Source: Deltaproteobacteria bacterium
GTDB lineage: Bacteria > Desulfobacterota > DSM-4660 > Desulfatiglandales > Desulfatiglandaceae
Length of the DNA: 18,551 nt
NCBI GenBank assembly: GCA_018644785.1
Contig: JABGPV010000078.1
Span: forward strand, 1 to 18,551
Reading direction: 5' to 3'
Under the pieces are notes generated by a model. It saw only the letters and a list, made by a program, of their open reading frames with translations, did no database searches and was not told the DNA's origin. The first letter of the stretch is position 1, and every line of letters starts with the position of its first letter. The position numbers and the translations under genes are program-made. Below, in pieces: positions 1-6,309 of this stretch.

Positions 1-120
1 GAGCATGCTGTCATTCAAGATATCATTTTGAACCACAAGTCCCGGCCGTCTACCCATGGGCTCAGAACCCTTGCCCGGTGAAAAATCAACCCAATAAATA
101 GAGCCGTTCCGTATTACCAT
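1..120 (-). CDS. mazF: MazF/PemK-family mRNA interferase toxin, N-terminal part (runs off the left edge)
   Basis: Reading the minus strand from the ATG at 120-118 gives 40 codons that begin MVIRNGSIYWVDFSPGKGSE, followed by PMGRRPGLVVQNDILN. This is the N-terminal signature of MazF/PemK toxins: a Y/WxVDF strand, a GSExxGxRP loop and a VVQND strand. Members are ribosome-independent endoribonucleases that cut mRNA at short sites and are held inactive by a co-encoded antitoxin. The start overlaps the antitoxin stop by 7 nt (ATGGTAA), typical of translational coupling. The C-terminal two thirds lie outside the window, so whether the toxin is intact cannot be judged. Confidence 0.9.
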   Translation of the reverse strand, partial: MVIRNGSIYWVDFSPGKGSEPMGRRPGLVVQNDILNDSML

Positions 121-368
121 TCCTGTCCCGCCTTGTTTTCTGATCCTTCAAACCATTTGGCCGTTTCAAGCTGTTCCTCAGCTATATTCTTATCTGAAAA
201 AACACTGTCATACGAATCTCTTAAATTGTGATCTCTCTCTTCCATCAATTTATCCCGAAGGGCCAAAGAAATAAATTTGCTCCTTGACAGCTTTTGTTGC
301 CTGCTCATGTTATCAATCATCACCACCAGATCAGAAGGCATTGTTATGGCCACCTTTTGAGTATTCAC
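114..368 (-). CDS. Ribbon-helix-helix antitoxin of a MazF-type toxin-antitoxin pair
   Basis: 84 aa, starting at a GTG (368-366) with a GGAAG ribosome site about 8 nt upstream. The first ~45 residues fit an RHH (CopG/MetJ-like) DNA-binding domain: a short strand KVAITMP, helix DLVVMIDNMSRQQ, then a loop and second helix LSRSKFISLALRDKL. The acidic C-terminal tail (DSYDSVFSDKNIAEEQLETAKWFEG) resembles the toxin-wrapping segment of such antitoxins. It is first in a two-gene operon with the overlapping mazF-like gene. Known members bind their own promoter and neutralise the toxin. It is an RHH antitoxin rather than the AbrB-fold MazE, so no mazE symbol is given. Confidence 0.85.
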   Translation of the reverse strand: MNTQKVAITMPSDLVVMIDNMSRQQKLSRSKFISLALRDKLMEERDHNLRDSYDSVFSDKNIAEEQLETAKWFEGSENKAGQEW

Positions 369-399
369 TTTTTATCTTCCTTTCTTGTAATATATTTCT

Positions 400-427
400 A
401 TACTACTCAGTAAGAGAACCTTGTCAA
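400..427 (-). promoter_or_regulatory. Probable sigma70 promoter of the toxin-antitoxin operon
   Basis: On the minus strand a perfect -35 TTGACA (427-422) is followed by a 16-nt spacer and TAGTAT (405-400). A TATAGA at 402-397 with a 19-nt spacer is an alternative -10. It lies about 30 nt upstream of the antitoxin GTG. The AT-rich stretch between the -10 and the start codon would be a natural operator for the RHH antitoxin, but no clear palindrome was identified. Confidence 0.55.
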
Positions 428-570
428 GGAGTTTTAGGGGGCTTCGGAGCGAGCTCAACAGATCATAATTCTTTGATTAGATTCTTACGAATCATATCTG
501 TGAGTTCGTCTCTCAGAATGTTTGGATATGTTTGATAACATTAATCATTTATTCTGAATAGATATTTTCA
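428..570. other. AT-rich intergenic stretch without a convincing gene
   Basis: No full gene is seen here. On the minus strand a short stop-to-stop frame (about 537-463) ends in a gene-like sequence, YPNILRDELTDMIRKNLIKE, with no usable start codon. It may be the 3' end of a decayed gene, but it is too short to assign. The rest is AT-rich sequence between the antitoxin promoter and the palindromic repeat element. Confidence 0.4.
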
Positions 571-766
571 GTCCCGTAGGGACGTAAGATAATAGCCCGG
601 CAATTTATTGCCGGGGCAGGTGCGAATAAATATAATGAGTCCCATAGGGACGGCAGAACTTTTCCCCGAACATTTTTCTGTCGTCCCTACGGGACTAAAA
701 CATTATTTTTGCCATCAAAACCCGGCAGTAAACTGCCGGGCTATTATCAAATGTCCCGATGGGACA
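571..766. repeat. REPIN-like palindromic element: two ~87-bp units in inverted orientation
   Basis: Six palindromes occur in mirror order: GTCCCGTAGGGAC (571-583), CCCGGCAATTTATTGCCGGG (596-615), GTCCCATAGGGAC (639-651), then GTCCCTACGGGAC (683-695), CCCGGCAGTAAACTGCCGGG (721-740) and TGTCCCGATGGGACA (752-766). Reversing the right half reproduces the left half, including GATAATAG just before the CCCGGC stem and a GACGRCAG end. The element is thus two copies of one unit (571-656 and 678-766) head to head around a ~21-bp spacer. This architecture is that of REPINs, non-autonomous repeats moved by Y1 (RAYT/IS200-like) transposases. No transposase lies in the window. Confidence 0.75.
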
Positions 767-816
767 TGGAATTTTATCATTCGACATTCGTTTCTTAAAA
801 TTTCAAATATCTTTGG

Positions 817-2238
817 CTAGTCTTCTGAGGGGGAAAGCACAGGTCGCAAAACATTAACCTTCTGGGTGTTACGAAAGATTCTAGGCAGTTCTTCTATCAT
901 GTAAAGAGGGAGGGACAAGAGATCAAACTCAACTTGTACAGATTCTCCTCCATGGCTGAGAGCGTGGGAAACATGCTGATATGAAGGGGGATTTAAATCA
1001 AACCGGACACCCATCCGGACCTGTTTTTGGTTAACAAATTGTTGAAGTGACTTCAGTGATCCGCTCTTGCCTGCCTTAACCTCAATCGGAACAATTGATT
1101 GTCCTAACTGTGCCACAAAATCAATCTCAGCATTCCTTGCCCGTCCTTCGCGCAACCAGTAGGTCAAAACCGAGCTTACATTGTTTTTTCCGATGAAGGC
1201 AAGATGTTGCGCGATGAACTGTTCAGCCACATGACCTTTATTGATAAATGACGTTCTCTTCAGTTCGTTCAATGATATCCATTGAACGCCGCAAATGGTA
1301 TTCATCAAACCACAATCCAGGAAGAATGGCTTGAATATTCGTCTGTTGATGGTAGCGCCAAGTGGCAAACCCGATGCATCCGTATGACAGGCTTTCATGA
1401 TGATTTGTGCTTTTTCAAGCAAATCAACAGCCTTGCGTAGCGCTCTGGATTGTTCCTCGGGATCTACGCGAACGTACTTGAATTTTTCGCCGGCAGCCAT
1501 GGGGACATAGTTAAACACCTTGTGAAGACGAAGAAGGTCGGCCTGGGTTGCATATTTCGCAAAATCGTCTTTGTATGTCTCAATAATCGAGGAATGAACA
1601 TCAAATACCGCGTCGAGCGAATTCGTATCGATGAATCGCTGGATTGCCTCAGGCATCCCCCCCACCAGGAGCCAGACTTTTTGCAGTTCCAATAATTGGT
1701 CGTGAGCGGATTGAGGAAAAACCTCATGTAGGCGATAATTGCTTAGCAAATCGAGCAAAGCGCCCTTTTCCATCGCCGCCAAGGTCTCCTCAAAGGTTAC
1801 GGGACCCAGATAGAGGTACTCGACCCGACCCACCGGCATGGAAAAGGAATGTTTTGACATGGTGAACTCAAGCAGGGAGCCAGCTGAAATTACAGGTAGC
1901 TCAGGATGATCTTCATGGAAATATCGGAGGGTCTGAATAGCGATGGGCGCCGCCTGAATTTCATCTAAGAAAAGCAAACCATCCTCACCCGAAATCGGCC
2001 CTTTCCCACAGATAAATTCAAGTTCCCGAAGAATTTTTCCGGTATCCTGGGTTTTAAAAACCTCGACCAACGTTGGATGCCGTTCAAGATTGACTTCATG
2101 GAGGGTCAATTTCTTATGATCAGCGAACTGCCTGACCAGCGTTGATTTTCCTACCTGACGGGCGCCGCGAATGATCAAGGGTTTGCGATAGTTTGAATCC
2201 AGCCAATCAGTCAGTCTTTTTTCTGCAATACGGTCCAT
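817..2238 (-). CDS. AAA_14/DUF4143 ATP-binding protein
   Basis: 473 aa, a usual length for this family. Residues ~18-130 form a P-loop ATPase domain with Walker A GARQVGKST (25-33), Walker B LLFLDE (88-93) and a sensor-like SAGS (118-121). Residues ~200-440 match DUF4143, including the conserved FFLDCGLMN segment (305-313). Near the C-terminus the pattern E371-I-D373 ... P-I-E386-V-K388 resembles a PD-(D/E)xK nuclease-like core. The biological role of these ATPases is poorly known; they are common in accessory regions of bacteria and archaea. No strong Shine-Dalgarno precedes the ATG. It is transcribed alone, and its 3' end touches the REPIN-like element. Family assignment is firm, function is open. 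Confidence 0.9.
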   Translation of the reverse strand: MDRIAEKRLTDWLDSNYRKPLIIRGARQVGKSTLVRQFADHKKLTLHEVNLERHPTLVEVFKTQDTGKILRELEFICGKGPISGEDGLLFLDEIQAAPIAIQTLRYFHEDHPELPVISAGSLLEFTMSKHSFSMPVGRVEYLYLGPVTFEETLAAMEKGALLDLLSNYRLHEVFPQSAHDQLLELQKVWLLVGGMPEAIQRFIDTNSLDAVFDVHSSIIETYKDDFAKYATQADLLRLHKVFNYVPMAAGEKFKYVRVDPEEQSRALRKAVDLLEKAQIIMKACHTDASGLPLGATINRRIFKPFFLDCGLMNTICGVQWISLNELKRTSFINKGHVAEQFIAQHLAFIGKNNVSSVLTYWLREGRARNAEIDFVAQLGQSIVPIEVKAGKSGSLKSLQQFVNQKQVRMGVRFDLNPPSYQHVSHALSHGGESVQVEFDLLSLPLYMIEELPRIFRNTQKVNVLRPVLSPSED

Positions 2239-2290
2239 TTTTATGTTGAAGATGCTGGGAACAGGGGTCTTTTTTCTGCAGTCTATGCTC

Positions 2291-2319
2291 TTTATAAGGG
2301 CCTATTATCAATAAGGCAA
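2291..2319 (-). promoter_or_regulatory. Probable promoter of the DUF4143 ATPase gene
   Basis: On the minus strand TTGCCT (2319-2314), a 17-nt spacer and TATAAA (2296-2291) lie about 50 nt upstream of the ATPase ATG. The spacing is ideal and the -10 matches at five of six positions. It separates the ATPase from the gene remnant upstream, so the two need not be co-transcribed. Confidence 0.5.
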
Positions 2320-2337
2320 GAAAAATCGGAGGCGGCC

Positions 2338-2562
2338 TCAGGCAGGGAATCCATTTCTCCTTTGGGCTTTGGTGACTTCAAAAACAATCTTTTTCTTGAC
2401 GTCTTCCCATGATGCATCCTGTAACATCCTGGGCATAGGTTGGTGCTCGGCATCTTCAAAATAGACCAACGACTTCAATAAACGGTAATAGTTACTGATT
2501 TCAATACCATATTTCTGGCGGTATTTCTCAAATAACCGTGGAATAGAGAAATGTTTAGGCAA
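2338..2562 (-). pseudogene. Remnant of an AbiEii/AbiGii-type nucleotidyltransferase (C-terminal fragment)
   Basis: 74 codons opened by a doubtful TTG without a ribosome site; an in-frame TGA lies four codons upstream. The sequence LFEKYRQKYG ... LLKSLVYFEDAEHQPMP ... WEDVKKKI resembles the C-terminal region of the AbiEii toxin family (DUF1814), where a helix is followed by a K-S-L-x-Y-F-x-D-A-E signature and W-xx-VK. The nucleotidyltransferase core (GSxxxxD) is absent in the sequence upstream, so this is read as a decayed C-terminus rather than a working gene. The assignment is from recalled family patterns. It could instead be a small standalone protein. Confidence 0.5.
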
Positions 2563-2599
2563 AAGTCAAGATGAAAATTTGAGTCATCCGTCCTTTAGC

Positions 2600-2628
2600 T
2601 TGACACTTCTGACCATTTTTTCTAACTT
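2600..2628 (+). promoter_or_regulatory. Possible promoter of the lipoprotein gene
   Basis: A perfect TTGACA (2600-2605) is followed after 17 nt by a weak TAACTT (2623-2628). It would give a leader of about 100 nt before the lipoprotein ATG. The poor -10 makes this tentative. Confidence 0.3.
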
Positions 2629-2735
2629 CACCCCATAATCATAGATTCCTGCGGGAGAATAGGACCGTGGGCAAGAAAGTAGGAAGTACCTCAACGAGAC
2701 CTTTGCCGTAAACCCATAAGAAAAAGGAGATTGGT

Positions 2736-3143
2736 ATGATGAAAAAAGTCCAGGTTTGTTTGATTCCCTTGGTTGGCGTGGTGACGATTGCCCTGATGCT
2801 GGCAGGATGTGCGGCTTTGCAGAAAAATGAGGTTATGGATGTGGAAGGGTTGCTCACAAATGCCGGTTTTCAAAAGCATGTGGCCGATACACCTCAGAAA
2901 ATGGCCCACTTGAAAACCCTGGGCCAGCAGTGTTTCAGCCGGCACAAGCGACACGGCAAACTCTATTTTATCTATGCGGATGCGGCCCTTTGCCAATGCT
3001 TTTATGTAGGTGATGAATTAGAATTTTCGCACTACCAGGACTTGGAACGTCAGCAAAACAGCAACCCCATTGAGATGGACAGACCCGACATCGTAACGGG
3101 AGAGGACTGGTCCCTAGCGCCTTGGGGGCCTTTTGATAAATAG
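2736..3143 (+). CDS. Small conserved lipoprotein of unknown function
   Basis: 135 aa with a typical lipoprotein signal: basic MMKK, a hydrophobic stretch and the lipobox LAGC with the lipidated Cys at position 25. AAGGAG (2724-2729) supports ATG 2736, although ATG 2739 is also possible. The mature part carries LLTNAGFQ, ADTPQKMAHLKTL and KLYFIYADAALCQCFYVGD, a pattern I associate with a widespread family of small envelope proteins lacking a known role. The C-x-C pair at 106-108 is notable. It is probably anchored in the periplasmic leaflet of a membrane. It is a single-gene unit, convergent with the membrane-protein gene downstream. Confidence 0.8.
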   Translation: MMKKVQVCLIPLVGVVTIALMLAGCAALQKNEVMDVEGLLTNAGFQKHVADTPQKMAHLKTLGQQCFSRHKRHGKLYFIYADAALCQCFYVGDELEFSHYQDLERQQNSNPIEMDRPDIVTGEDWSLAPWGPFDK

Positions 3144-3157
3144 AGTATTTGGTGATG

Positions 3158-3189
3158 GGTGATAGGTGATGCCCCTGTGACCTATCACC
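3158..3189. terminator. Hairpin between convergent genes, likely bidirectional terminator
   Basis: GGTGATAGGT (3158-3167) and ACCTATCACC (3180-3189) form a perfect 10-bp stem with a 12-nt loop. It lies between the lipoprotein stop on + and the membrane-protein stop on the minus strand. Only a short T-run follows on +, and none is clear on the minus strand, so termination efficiency is uncertain. Confidence 0.55.
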
Positions 3190-3198
3190 TTTCGTCCT

Positions 3199-3648
3199 TC
3201 AATCGCTCAAATGTTTTTTTCTGACCTCGTACATAATGACCGCAGGGATGAAAAAGACCACATCGGCAATCATCTTACCCACAAAGGTGCCCAGCAAAAA
3301 ATCCCCCATGAGTTTCGGCATGAGGTACATGAAGAAAGGCCGAACCGCCAGGACATCCAGGATCTCGGAGGGACCAAATTCAATAATCAGATTTCGCAGG
3401 TCCTTGAAATAAGCGGCGAAACCGTAACGCAGGTCATGCTTTCGATGGTGTTTCAGGCTTTTTCTGACATCAACATAAGCCATTATGCCGTAAAAACTGA
3501 TGGATGCCATGGCGGAGCCCACGAAGGCCGCCAGGACATTGTCCCCAGTTGTCCGGTGAATGAGCCATGCCGTGGCCAGACTCAGCGCGGTGCTCAAGAT
3601 ATCGGCCAACAGATATCTTCTGATCCATTCCCTTATTTTGTTCTTCAT
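3199..3648 (-). CDS. Four-helix integral membrane protein of unknown function
   Basis: 149 aa. Predicted membrane segments lie at about 13-30, 37-59, 97-115 and 118-140, with a basic loop (RKSLKHHRKHDLR, 62-74) between the first and second pairs. A conserved-looking motif, IIEFGPSEILD (88-98), precedes the third helix, and MIADVVFFIPAVIMYE ends the fourth. The layout (four helices, ~140 aa) recalls GtrA-like proteins, but no diagnostic GtrA motif is visible, so no family is assigned. It is last in the minus-strand permease operon, 3 nt after the 56-codon ORF. Confidence 0.65.
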   Translation of the reverse strand: MKNKIREWIRRYLLADILSTALSLATAWLIHRTTGDNVLAAFVGSAMASISFYGIMAYVDVRKSLKHHRKHDLRYGFAAYFKDLRNLIIEFGPSEILDVLAVRPFFMYLMPKLMGDFLLGTFVGKMIADVVFFIPAVIMYEVRKKHLSD

Positions 3649-3651
3649 TGG

Positions 3652-3822
3652 CTATTTCTTGACGCACAATGTCCTGAAAAACCGCTTCCCATCCCTTGAC
3701 GTTCTCACCACGCCATGGATCTCGCTTTCATATCCGGGGAAGGCGTTTTCAAAATCCTGTCTCAATTTCAGATAATCAAATATGGGGTCTGTTTTTTCAT
3801 TTATGATTTCCCCCCCCATCAT
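3652..3822 (-). CDS. 56-codon ORF overlapping the permease 3' end (separate gene or frameshifted permease tail)
   Basis: From ATG 3822 (or 3819) the minus strand reads 56 codons to a TAG at 3654-3652. It starts MMGGEIINEKTD, continues with FDYLKLRQDFENAFPGYESE and ends in RFFRTLCVKK. The mixed charged and aromatic make-up looks like real coding. It overlaps the permease 3' end by 26 nt in another frame, and the next gene starts 3 nt after its stop. The overlap includes an 8-base G run (plus-strand C at 3810-3817). Losing one G would join this sequence to the permease as a cytoplasmic tail. No homologue is recognised. Confidence 0.5.
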   Translation of the reverse strand: MMGGEIINEKTDPIFDYLKLRQDFENAFPGYESEIHGVVRTSRDGKRFFRTLCVKK

Positions 3823-5308
3823 AGTTGGCTAATTCCACGTCCTTTTCAGCAACCTTGATCCAACCGGGCTTTCTCAGACCATATATCAAAAAGGCCGCAC
3901 CACACATAACCAGAATCCCCAGAACCAGAAATGATTCATAGAACAAAAGACTTCCCGTCTTCAGTTGCGACGGCGGAAAGAATCCGATGAACAGGGTAAA
4001 TACCCCCCCCAGAAGTCCCAGCATAGCCACCCCCCACATGCCGAAATTGCCCCCGGGGATTCGGTAGGGCCGATGAACATCCGGCCGCTTGTATCTCAGG
4101 ACAAGGGCGGAAAGAAACATCAACAGGTACATGATTAGATAAAGCTGGGCCGTAAGGGCAGTGAGAATCCAGTAGGCACTGCTCACGGTCGGCATCAACA
4201 AGAATACAAATACCAGCCCAGTGACGACCAGGGCTTGAAGAAACAGGATGTTCACGGGCACATCGCCATGGATCGTGCGCTGCAAAATGGGCGGAAGAAG
4301 TCCATGCCGGGCGGAAACCAGCAGACCCTTGCTGGGCCCCAGAATCCAGGCCGACACCTCCCCGAGGGAACCCATTACAATCAGCAAAGCTACAATGGGC
4401 AGAAGCCAGCCCAGATGGTAAGCGGCAAAAAACTTTTCAAAAGCCTCCATGAGCCCTGCCACCAGGCTGATGTCTTTCTGGGGCACCACGAAGGCGATGG
4501 CCAGGGAACCCAGAACAATGGCGGCAATGGAAACAAATACTGAAAGAAAAATCGCTTTTGGAAACGAACGTTTAGGATCTTTCACCTGAGAGGCATGGGC
4601 CGCTGAAACCTCAATGCCGCTAACGATGACCAGTGCGCCGGCAAGGAATACAAAACTGTCCATACGGCTGAAATCCGGGACCAACGAAGCCATGGAGAAT
4701 TGAATCTGTGAGGCATTTCCGGAAATAATCCAGTTGAATCCCAAAACAACGATCAGTCCCGTTGTTATCAGCGTGCTCACCACCCCCAGGGTACTGATCC
4801 AGGCGGAGGTTTTCAAGCCGCGCAGGTTGGCAAAAGTCCCTCCCCAGTAAACCACCAGCACCACCACCAGTGTATAGACTTTATTTTCAGCCAGATCAGG
4901 TGAAAAGGCATACGCCAGGGTTGCCGCAATAAAAGAGAGTACTGTGGGAAACCAGATGACATTTTCGCTCCATTGGAGCCAGATGGCCAGGAAAGCCCAC
5001 CGTTTCCCAAGGGCTTCATTGACCCAGATATAGACACCACCGTCTCCCTTGGGCGGCCATGTGGAAGAAAGTTCCGCTGTAACCAGTGAAATGGGGATCA
5101 GGAAAAAGAGAGCGGAGATGGCCATGAATGAAATGGCGCGAAAGCCCTCTTCCGCCATGAGGGGAAGCCCCCTGACACTGTAAATAATGGCCAGATTGAT
5201 CATGGCCAGGGAAACCCATCCGATGGTACCCCGCCCGGTCTGTTTAAGCGTTTTTTGCTCCCCCTTCCGATCCGATTCTGGCATACGGATACCCCATTCT
5301 GACCACAT
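3797..5308 (-). CDS. APC-superfamily amino-acid permease, glutamate/GABA-antiporter-like
   Basis: 503 aa, a usual length for the family, with about twelve hydrophobic segments. Family marks are the first helix region (LAIIYSVRGLPLMAEEGF), the PKGDGGVYIWVNEALG loop between helices 2 and 3, and GIEVSAAHASQVKDP in the middle, which parallels the corresponding GadC-type segment. It should exchange or import amino acids across the inner membrane; the substrate cannot be read from sequence. The start is uncertain: ATG 5308 has a poor ribosome site, and ATG 5284 (MPESDRKG) is also plausible. It leads a minus-strand operon with the 56-codon ORF and a membrane protein. It holds two 8-base poly-C tracts (4003-4010 and 3810-3817, plus strand), the second at its very 3' end. 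Confidence 0.9.
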   Translation of the reverse strand: MWSEWGIRMPESDRKGEQKTLKQTGRGTIGWVSLAMINLAIIYSVRGLPLMAEEGFRAISFMAISALFFLIPISLVTAELSSTWPPKGDGGVYIWVNEALGKRWAFLAIWLQWSENVIWFPTVLSFIAATLAYAFSPDLAENKVYTLVVVLVVYWGGTFANLRGLKTSAWISTLGVVSTLITTGLIVVLGFNWIISGNASQIQFSMASLVPDFSRMDSFVFLAGALVIVSGIEVSAAHASQVKDPKRSFPKAIFLSVFVSIAAIVLGSLAIAFVVPQKDISLVAGLMEAFEKFFAAYHLGWLLPIVALLIVMGSLGEVSAWILGPSKGLLVSARHGLLPPILQRTIHGDVPVNILFLQALVVTGLVFVFLLMPTVSSAYWILTALTAQLYLIMYLLMFLSALVLRYKRPDVHRPYRIPGGNFGMWGVAMLGLLGGVFTLFIGFFPPSQLKTGSLLFYESFLVLGILVMCGAAFLIYGLRKPGWIKVAEKDVELANYDGGGNHK

Positions 5309-5342
5309 CTATTGATAAGGCTTCCACCAATTTTGATGCTTG

Positions 5343-5371
5343 AAACTACTGGAATACGGGATTCGAGTCAA
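5343..5371 (-). promoter_or_regulatory. Probable promoter of the permease operon
   Basis: On the minus strand TTGACT (5371-5366) is followed after 17 nt by TAGTTT (5348-5343), about 35 nt upstream of ATG 5308. The -35 is strong and the -10 weak, which suggests an activated or low-level promoter. One arm of the 11-bp inverted repeat lies just upstream. Confidence 0.4.
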
Positions 5372-5386
5372 GGAAAAGGAAAGGCC

Positions 5387-5457
5387 GGAAAATCCGCTTC
5401 TGATGGGGTATACATTTGAAGTTTGCCTTTGACATTGACAGAACGGGCGGATTTTCC
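5387..5457. promoter_or_regulatory. 11-bp inverted repeat in the divergent promoter region
   Basis: GGAAAATCCGC (5387-5397) and GCGGATTTTCC (5447-5457) are exact reverse complements, 49 bp apart. The right arm sits inside the spacer of the plus-strand promoter, and the left arm is 16 bp upstream of the minus-strand -35. The placement suits a paired operator for a regulator of both directions, or simply a long-range hairpin. No regulator gene is nearby. Confidence 0.4.
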
Positions 5458-5464
5458 CTATAGT
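5435..5464 (+). promoter_or_regulatory. Strong sigma70-type promoter of the glycosyltransferase operon
   Basis: TTGACA (5435-5440), an 18-nt spacer and TATAGT (5459-5464) give a near-consensus promoter. A second TTGACA at 5429-5434 is too far from the -10. Transcription would start near 5471, about 29 nt before the first glycosyltransferase ATG. Confidence 0.65.
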
Positions 5465-5499
5465 CTGGCACATGATGAAGCCACTCAATTCAGATTTCA

Positions 5500-6288
5500 A
5501 TGTTTAGCCCATTTCGAAAAAAGGAAAACCCTTTCCAGATCTCCATCGGTATCGCCACCTTTGAGAGACGATTTGAAGACTATTTTGTGCCGTTATTGAC
5601 GAAAATTCGATCTTTTGAGATTGATGCGGAAATCGTGGTTGCCATCAACGGCGAACACAGGAGAGAATTCGGGGAGGATTATCGAAAGCGTATGCTGGAA
5701 TTCCTTTCCACCCATCAAAAGACGTTTCCCATCTTTTTTCCCGCATTCAGAAGCCTGTCAAAACTCTGGAACACCATCCTTATTCACGCCTCCAATGAGA
5801 GCGTCCTCCTGCTCAATGACGATACCTTGATCACCGACGGAAAATTCATGAATAAAATCTCAAGCATACTGAAAAAAAATGGGAATCGTTCATTTCTGAT
5901 TAACCGGTCCTGGTCCCATTTCGTTGCCCGAAAAGAAGAAATAGCGAATCTTGGATATTTCGATGAACGGCTCCTGGGCATTGGTGAGGAAGACGGGGAC
6001 ATGACCTGGCGTTACATCCGTAAACATGGTGCCCCCATGGCCAGTCACACGATCAGGGGATTTAAAAACTACGCTGAAGATACCATGGCCCAGCAGCCTG
6101 AAAATATTGCATGCCACGCCAACAGCAAATACAGCCTTTTCAATCGACGGTTTGTGCATGAAAAAAAATATGCGCCATCCGCCCAAGGCATCAAGGGGAT
6201 GTTTGATGCACCCATGGTAATGAAAGATGAAGGTCCGGACCAATACCCCAGTGAGCGTTTTTACCGTGAAAATCTGGATGAGCTCTAG
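5500..6288 (+). CDS. GT-A fold glycosyltransferase (GT2-like), surface polysaccharide locus
   Basis: 262 aa. A GT-A pattern is seen: an N-terminal strand ISIGIATFERRF (14-25), EIVVAING, the acidic LLNDDTL motif at 104-110 (candidate metal/nucleotide-sugar site) and FDERLLGIGEEDGDMTWR (154-171), which matches the acidic motif placed late in GT2 domains. It probably adds one sugar to an LPS or capsule chain at the cytoplasmic face; donor and acceptor are unknown. ATG 5500 is the only normal start, since TGA lies upstream in frame at 5476, yet no Shine-Dalgarno is visible. It is first in a three-gene operon with the GT10 and GT2 genes. Confidence 0.75.
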   Translation: MFSPFRKKENPFQISIGIATFERRFEDYFVPLLTKIRSFEIDAEIVVAINGEHRREFGEDYRKRMLEFLSTHQKTFPIFFPAFRSLSKLWNTILIHASNESVLLLNDDTLITDGKFMNKISSILKKNGNRSFLINRSWSHFVARKEEIANLGYFDERLLGIGEEDGDMTWRYIRKHGAPMASHTIRGFKNYAEDTMAQQPENIACHANSKYSLFNRRFVHEKKYAPSAQGIKGMFDAPMVMKDEGPDQYPSERFYRENLDEL

Positions 6289-6309
6289 GATCTTTCCGTA
6301 GGGATGATT

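Noticed and set aside
463..537. Short minus-strand gene ending NLIKEL
   Set aside because: About 24 codons between stops, no start codon or ribosome site; at most a decayed 3' end.
571..766. CRISPR array
   Set aside because: The repeats are palindromes in mirror order with irregular spacing, not direct repeats with uniform spacers.
5472..5507. 11-codon leader peptide (MMKPLNSDFNV) overlapping the first glycosyltransferase start
   Set aside because: It begins almost at the predicted transcription start with no ribosome site; it has no codon run or paired hairpins suggestive of attenuation.
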